Assembly: GCF_018860755.1 (NCBI RefSeq)
Contig: NZ_JAHKPW010000042.1
Coordinates: 1-59,646, forward strand
DNA length: 59,646 nt
Reading direction: 5' to 3'
Origin: Colwellia sp. D2M02
GTDB taxonomy: Bacteria > Pseudomonadota > Gammaproteobacteria > Enterobacterales > Alteromonadaceae
Below the pieces are notes generated by a model. It ran no database searches. It worked only from the letters and a program-made list of their open reading frames with translations, and had not been told where the DNA came from. The position numbers were made by a program, and so were the translations under genes. Below are positions 57,750-59,646 of the stretch, one piece after another; within the stretch, counting starts at the first letter, position 1, and every line of letters begins with the position of its first letter.

Positions 57750-58556
57750 ATGAAAATTATCTCTTTCAATATTAACGGCCTACGCGCTCGCCTTCATCAA
57801 CTACAAGCCATTATTGATAAGCACCAGCCCGATATTATTGGTTTACAAGAAATTAAAGTACATGATGAAGCATTTCCACTAGCCGACGTAGAAGCAATGG
57901 GCTATCACGTATACTTTCACGGTCAAAAAGCCCATTACGGTGTTGCTATGTTATGTAAAAAACCGGCTGATATAGTTCAAAAAGGTTTTCCAAGTGACGA
58001 TGATGAAGCACAACGCCGTATGATTATGGTAACCACCACGAACAATGCAGGTGAAAAAATTACGGTCTTAAATGGCTATTTCCCACAAGGCGATAACATT
58101 AGCCACGAGACGAAGTACCCATATAAGCGCCAATTCTATAAAGACTTAATGAGTTATTTAAATGAAAACCACAGCAATGATGAAAATGTTGTGGTGATGG
58201 GAGACATTAATATTTCTCCACAAGATTTAGATATTGGTATTGGTGAAGTTAACCGTAAACGTTGGTTGAAAACCGGTAAATGTTCTTTTCAACCAGAAGA
58301 GCGTGAATGGCTAGCCACCTTAATGGATTGGGGTTTTGTTGATACTTTTCGTAAACTCCACCCTGAAACGACTGAACGTTACTCTTGGTTTGATTACCGC
58401 TCACGCGGATTTGATGGTAACCGCGGGCTAAGAATTGATGTAGTACTTGCTACCTCTAAACTTGCTGAGCAATGTATAGAGTCTGATATTGATTATGAAT
58501 TACGCGGTATTGAAAAACCGTCAGATCATGCCCCTATTTGGTCAACATTCAAATAG
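57750..58556 (+). CDS. xthA: Exodeoxyribonuclease III
   Basis: The AP endonuclease and 3'-5' exonuclease of base-excision repair, 268 residues as in E. coli. EEP-fold motifs are LQEIKV near residue 35, [22 protein letters not shown] and the terminal SDHAPIW containing the catalytic His. I start it at ATG 57750 ([15 protein letters not shown]), preceded by TAGGAA; a TTG-started frame from 57726 adds eight unconserved residues. It ends 14 bp before rlmA, so the two are probably co-transcribed. Confidence 0.96.
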   Translation: MKIISFNINGLRARLHQLQAIIDKHQPDIIGLQEIKVHDEAFPLADVEAMGYHVYFHGQKAHYGVAMLCKKPADIVQKGFPSDDDEAQRRMIMVTTTNNAGEKITVLNGYFPQGDNISHETKYPYKRQFYKDLMSYLNENHSNDENVVVMGDINISPQDLDIGIGEVNRKRWLKTGKCSFQPEEREWLATLMDWGFVDTFRKLHPETTERYSWFDYRSRGFDGNRGLRIDVVLATSKLAEQCIESDIDYELRGIEKPSDHAPIWSTFK

Positions 58557-58570
58557 AGACGCGATTAATA

Positions 58571-59389
58571 ATGACAACTACAACGGCAAACTATCGTTGC
58601 CCTTTATGCCAACAACGCTTATTACTTATTAATAATAGTTATCGCTGTGAGCGTAATCATAGCTTTGATCAAGCTAAACAGGGTTATGTTAATTTACTGC
58701 CTGTACAAGCTAAGCGCTCTAAAGAGCCTGGCGATAATAAAACCATGGTACAAGCAAGACGGGCTTTTTTAGATCAAGGCTTTTATCAACCACTTGTTGA
58801 TTCTATGTTAGCGCTTTATAACGAGTACGCTAATTATACCATGCCCGTTTTTGATGCAGGTTGTGGCGAAGGTTTTTATACTCATCAACATAAAACTGAT
58901 AATAATATTGTTTATGGTGTTGATATTGCTAAAGAAACAGTAAAAATAGCCGCAAAACGCTATCAGCATTGTCACTTTAGTGTTGCTACCTTAGCTGACT
59001 TGCCTTTTACCGATGAATACTTTGGTTGGTTATACAGCGTTTATGCACCGATTTTAGAAAGCGAATTTACGCGCATTTTACAGCCTAATGGTTACCTATT
59101 AACAGTAACCCCAGCAGAGCAACATTTGTTTGAGCTAAAGTCATTGATTTACCGACAGGCTAATCATCATGATGTAAGTAAAAAACCAATTGAAAAACTC
59201 AACTTAATCAAAGAGCAGCGTTTAAACTATCCTATGCATTTTACTCATAGTAAAGATATTTTAAATTTACTGGCAATGACACCATTTGCCTTTAAAGCAA
59301 CGCCCGAGTTAATTACTCAGCTCGAGCAATTGTCTGAGTTTACTTGCCAAGCCGATTTTATTTTACGTTTGTATCAAAAAAGTGCTTAA
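58571..59389 (+). CDS. rlmA: 23S rRNA (guanine-745-N1)-methyltransferase
   Basis: A 272-residue SAM-dependent enzyme. The N-terminal zinc finger (YRCPLCQQRL, then CERNHSFDQAKQGYVNLLP) is the RlmA signature. The methyltransferase core has motif I FDAGCGEGFYT (about 93-103) and motif II VDIA. It methylates G745 of 23S rRNA in Gram-negative bacteria. ATG 58571 fits the zinc-finger start; a frame from 58538 adds eleven odd residues. It follows xthA by 14 bp and ends in a strong terminator. Confidence 0.94.
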   Translation: MTTTTANYRCPLCQQRLLLINNSYRCERNHSFDQAKQGYVNLLPVQAKRSKEPGDNKTMVQARRAFLDQGFYQPLVDSMLALYNEYANYTMPVFDAGCGEGFYTHQHKTDNNIVYGVDIAKETVKIAAKRYQHCHFSVATLADLPFTDEYFGWLYSVYAPILESEFTRILQPNGYLLTVTPAEQHLFELKSLIYRQANHHDVSKKPIEKLNLIKEQRLNYPMHFTHSKDILNLLAMTPFAFKATPELITQLEQLSEFTCQADFILRLYQKSA

Positions 59390-59427
59390 GCGTCGGTTAC
59401 TTACTAGCAGTATCGTTAAGGTATTTT

Positions 59428-59468
59428 AAACATAAAAAAACGAGCTTAATCGCTCGTTTTTTTTATGT
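59428..59468 (+). terminator. Rho-independent terminator of xthA-rlmA
   Basis: CGAGC (59441-59445) pairs with GCTCG (59452-59456), with A-run and T-run flanks extending the stem (about 59428-59468). It is an intrinsic terminator able to work on both strands. Confidence 0.9.
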
Positions 59469-59479
59469 TTGAAATTAAC

Positions 59480-59514
59480 TAACCTGAACTCGGTTTAAGA
59501 GATATTTAACAAAT
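59480..59514 (+). repeat. 35-bp dispersed repeat, copy B
   Basis: This copy is 32/35 identical to copy A at 37301-37335, in the same orientation. It lies 12 bp after the rlmA terminator. The final 130 bp of the window after it are AT-rich and show no gene. Confidence 0.75.
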
Positions 59515-59646
59515 TGAAATATCAGCAAAAATTACTTTTATGAACCTCTAGCTTGATAGTTTTTCTTAATTTCATATGATAAACAAGGTAAATTTATATT
59601 TAATCTGTGGCTTATTCAAAGTAAATTTCACGAAAAAGTTAGGAAA

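Overview
The window is about 60 kb of AT-rich chromosome from a marine gammaproteobacterium of the Alteromonadales. The protein sequences and gene order point to Colwellia or a close relative such as Thalassotalea (inference). The evidence is the gloB/yafS-like/mltD block, the ccoNOQP-fixH-ccoI-ccoS-fnr-uspE block, pheST-ihfA, a VC2046/SO_2500 family gene, an oleABCD cluster and an OlsF-type acyltransferase. No rRNA, tRNA, CRISPR array, prophage or intact insertion sequence was seen. Most of the window is ordinary core genome.

Layout. 1-2.1 kb: prpB and its GntR-family regulator, the start of a methylcitrate operon that continues leftwards off the window, with three near-identical palindromic operators upstream. 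2.1-7.4 kb: elyC, a Nif3-like protein, a yafS-like methyltransferase, gloB and mltD. 7.4-17.4 kb: a cbb3 oxidase locus (ccoNOQP), assembly genes (fixH, ccoI, ccoS, a TauE/SafE-like membrane protein), then fnr and uspE. Perfect or near-perfect FNR boxes lie at activating positions before ccoN and uspE, so the regulator sits beside at least two likely targets. 17.4-26.1 kb: a Cache chemoreceptor, ttcA, bax, membrane and transport genes, and an Atm1-type ABC exporter. 26.4-30.1 kb: pheS-pheT-ihfA. 30.4-37.1 kb: a small membrane protein, a porin pseudogene with three lesions, a YdiJ-type dehydrogenase and olsF.

37.1-39.8 kb is the most accessory-looking stretch. It holds a large helical-repeat protein with a C-terminal DUF2971-like domain next to a 35-bp repeat that recurs near the right end of the window. 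39.9-45.7 kb: a lipoprotein, a YbgC-type thioesterase and oleD-oleC-oleB-oleA, read as an operon for head-to-head condensation of fatty acids to long-chain olefins. 46.2-59.6 kb: a second Cache chemoreceptor, ggt, a DTW-domain tRNA-modification protein, a rhombosortase, a DPP-IV-like lipoprotein peptidase, ychJ, a VC2046-family protein, rstB/rstA separated by a hairpin terminator, xthA and rlmA.

No clear new multi-gene system is visible. The best leads are the DUF2971 protein, the dispersed repeat, the SD-plus-ATG hairpin at 2.97 kb, the operator triplet upstream of the prp regulator, and the terminator inside the rst operon.
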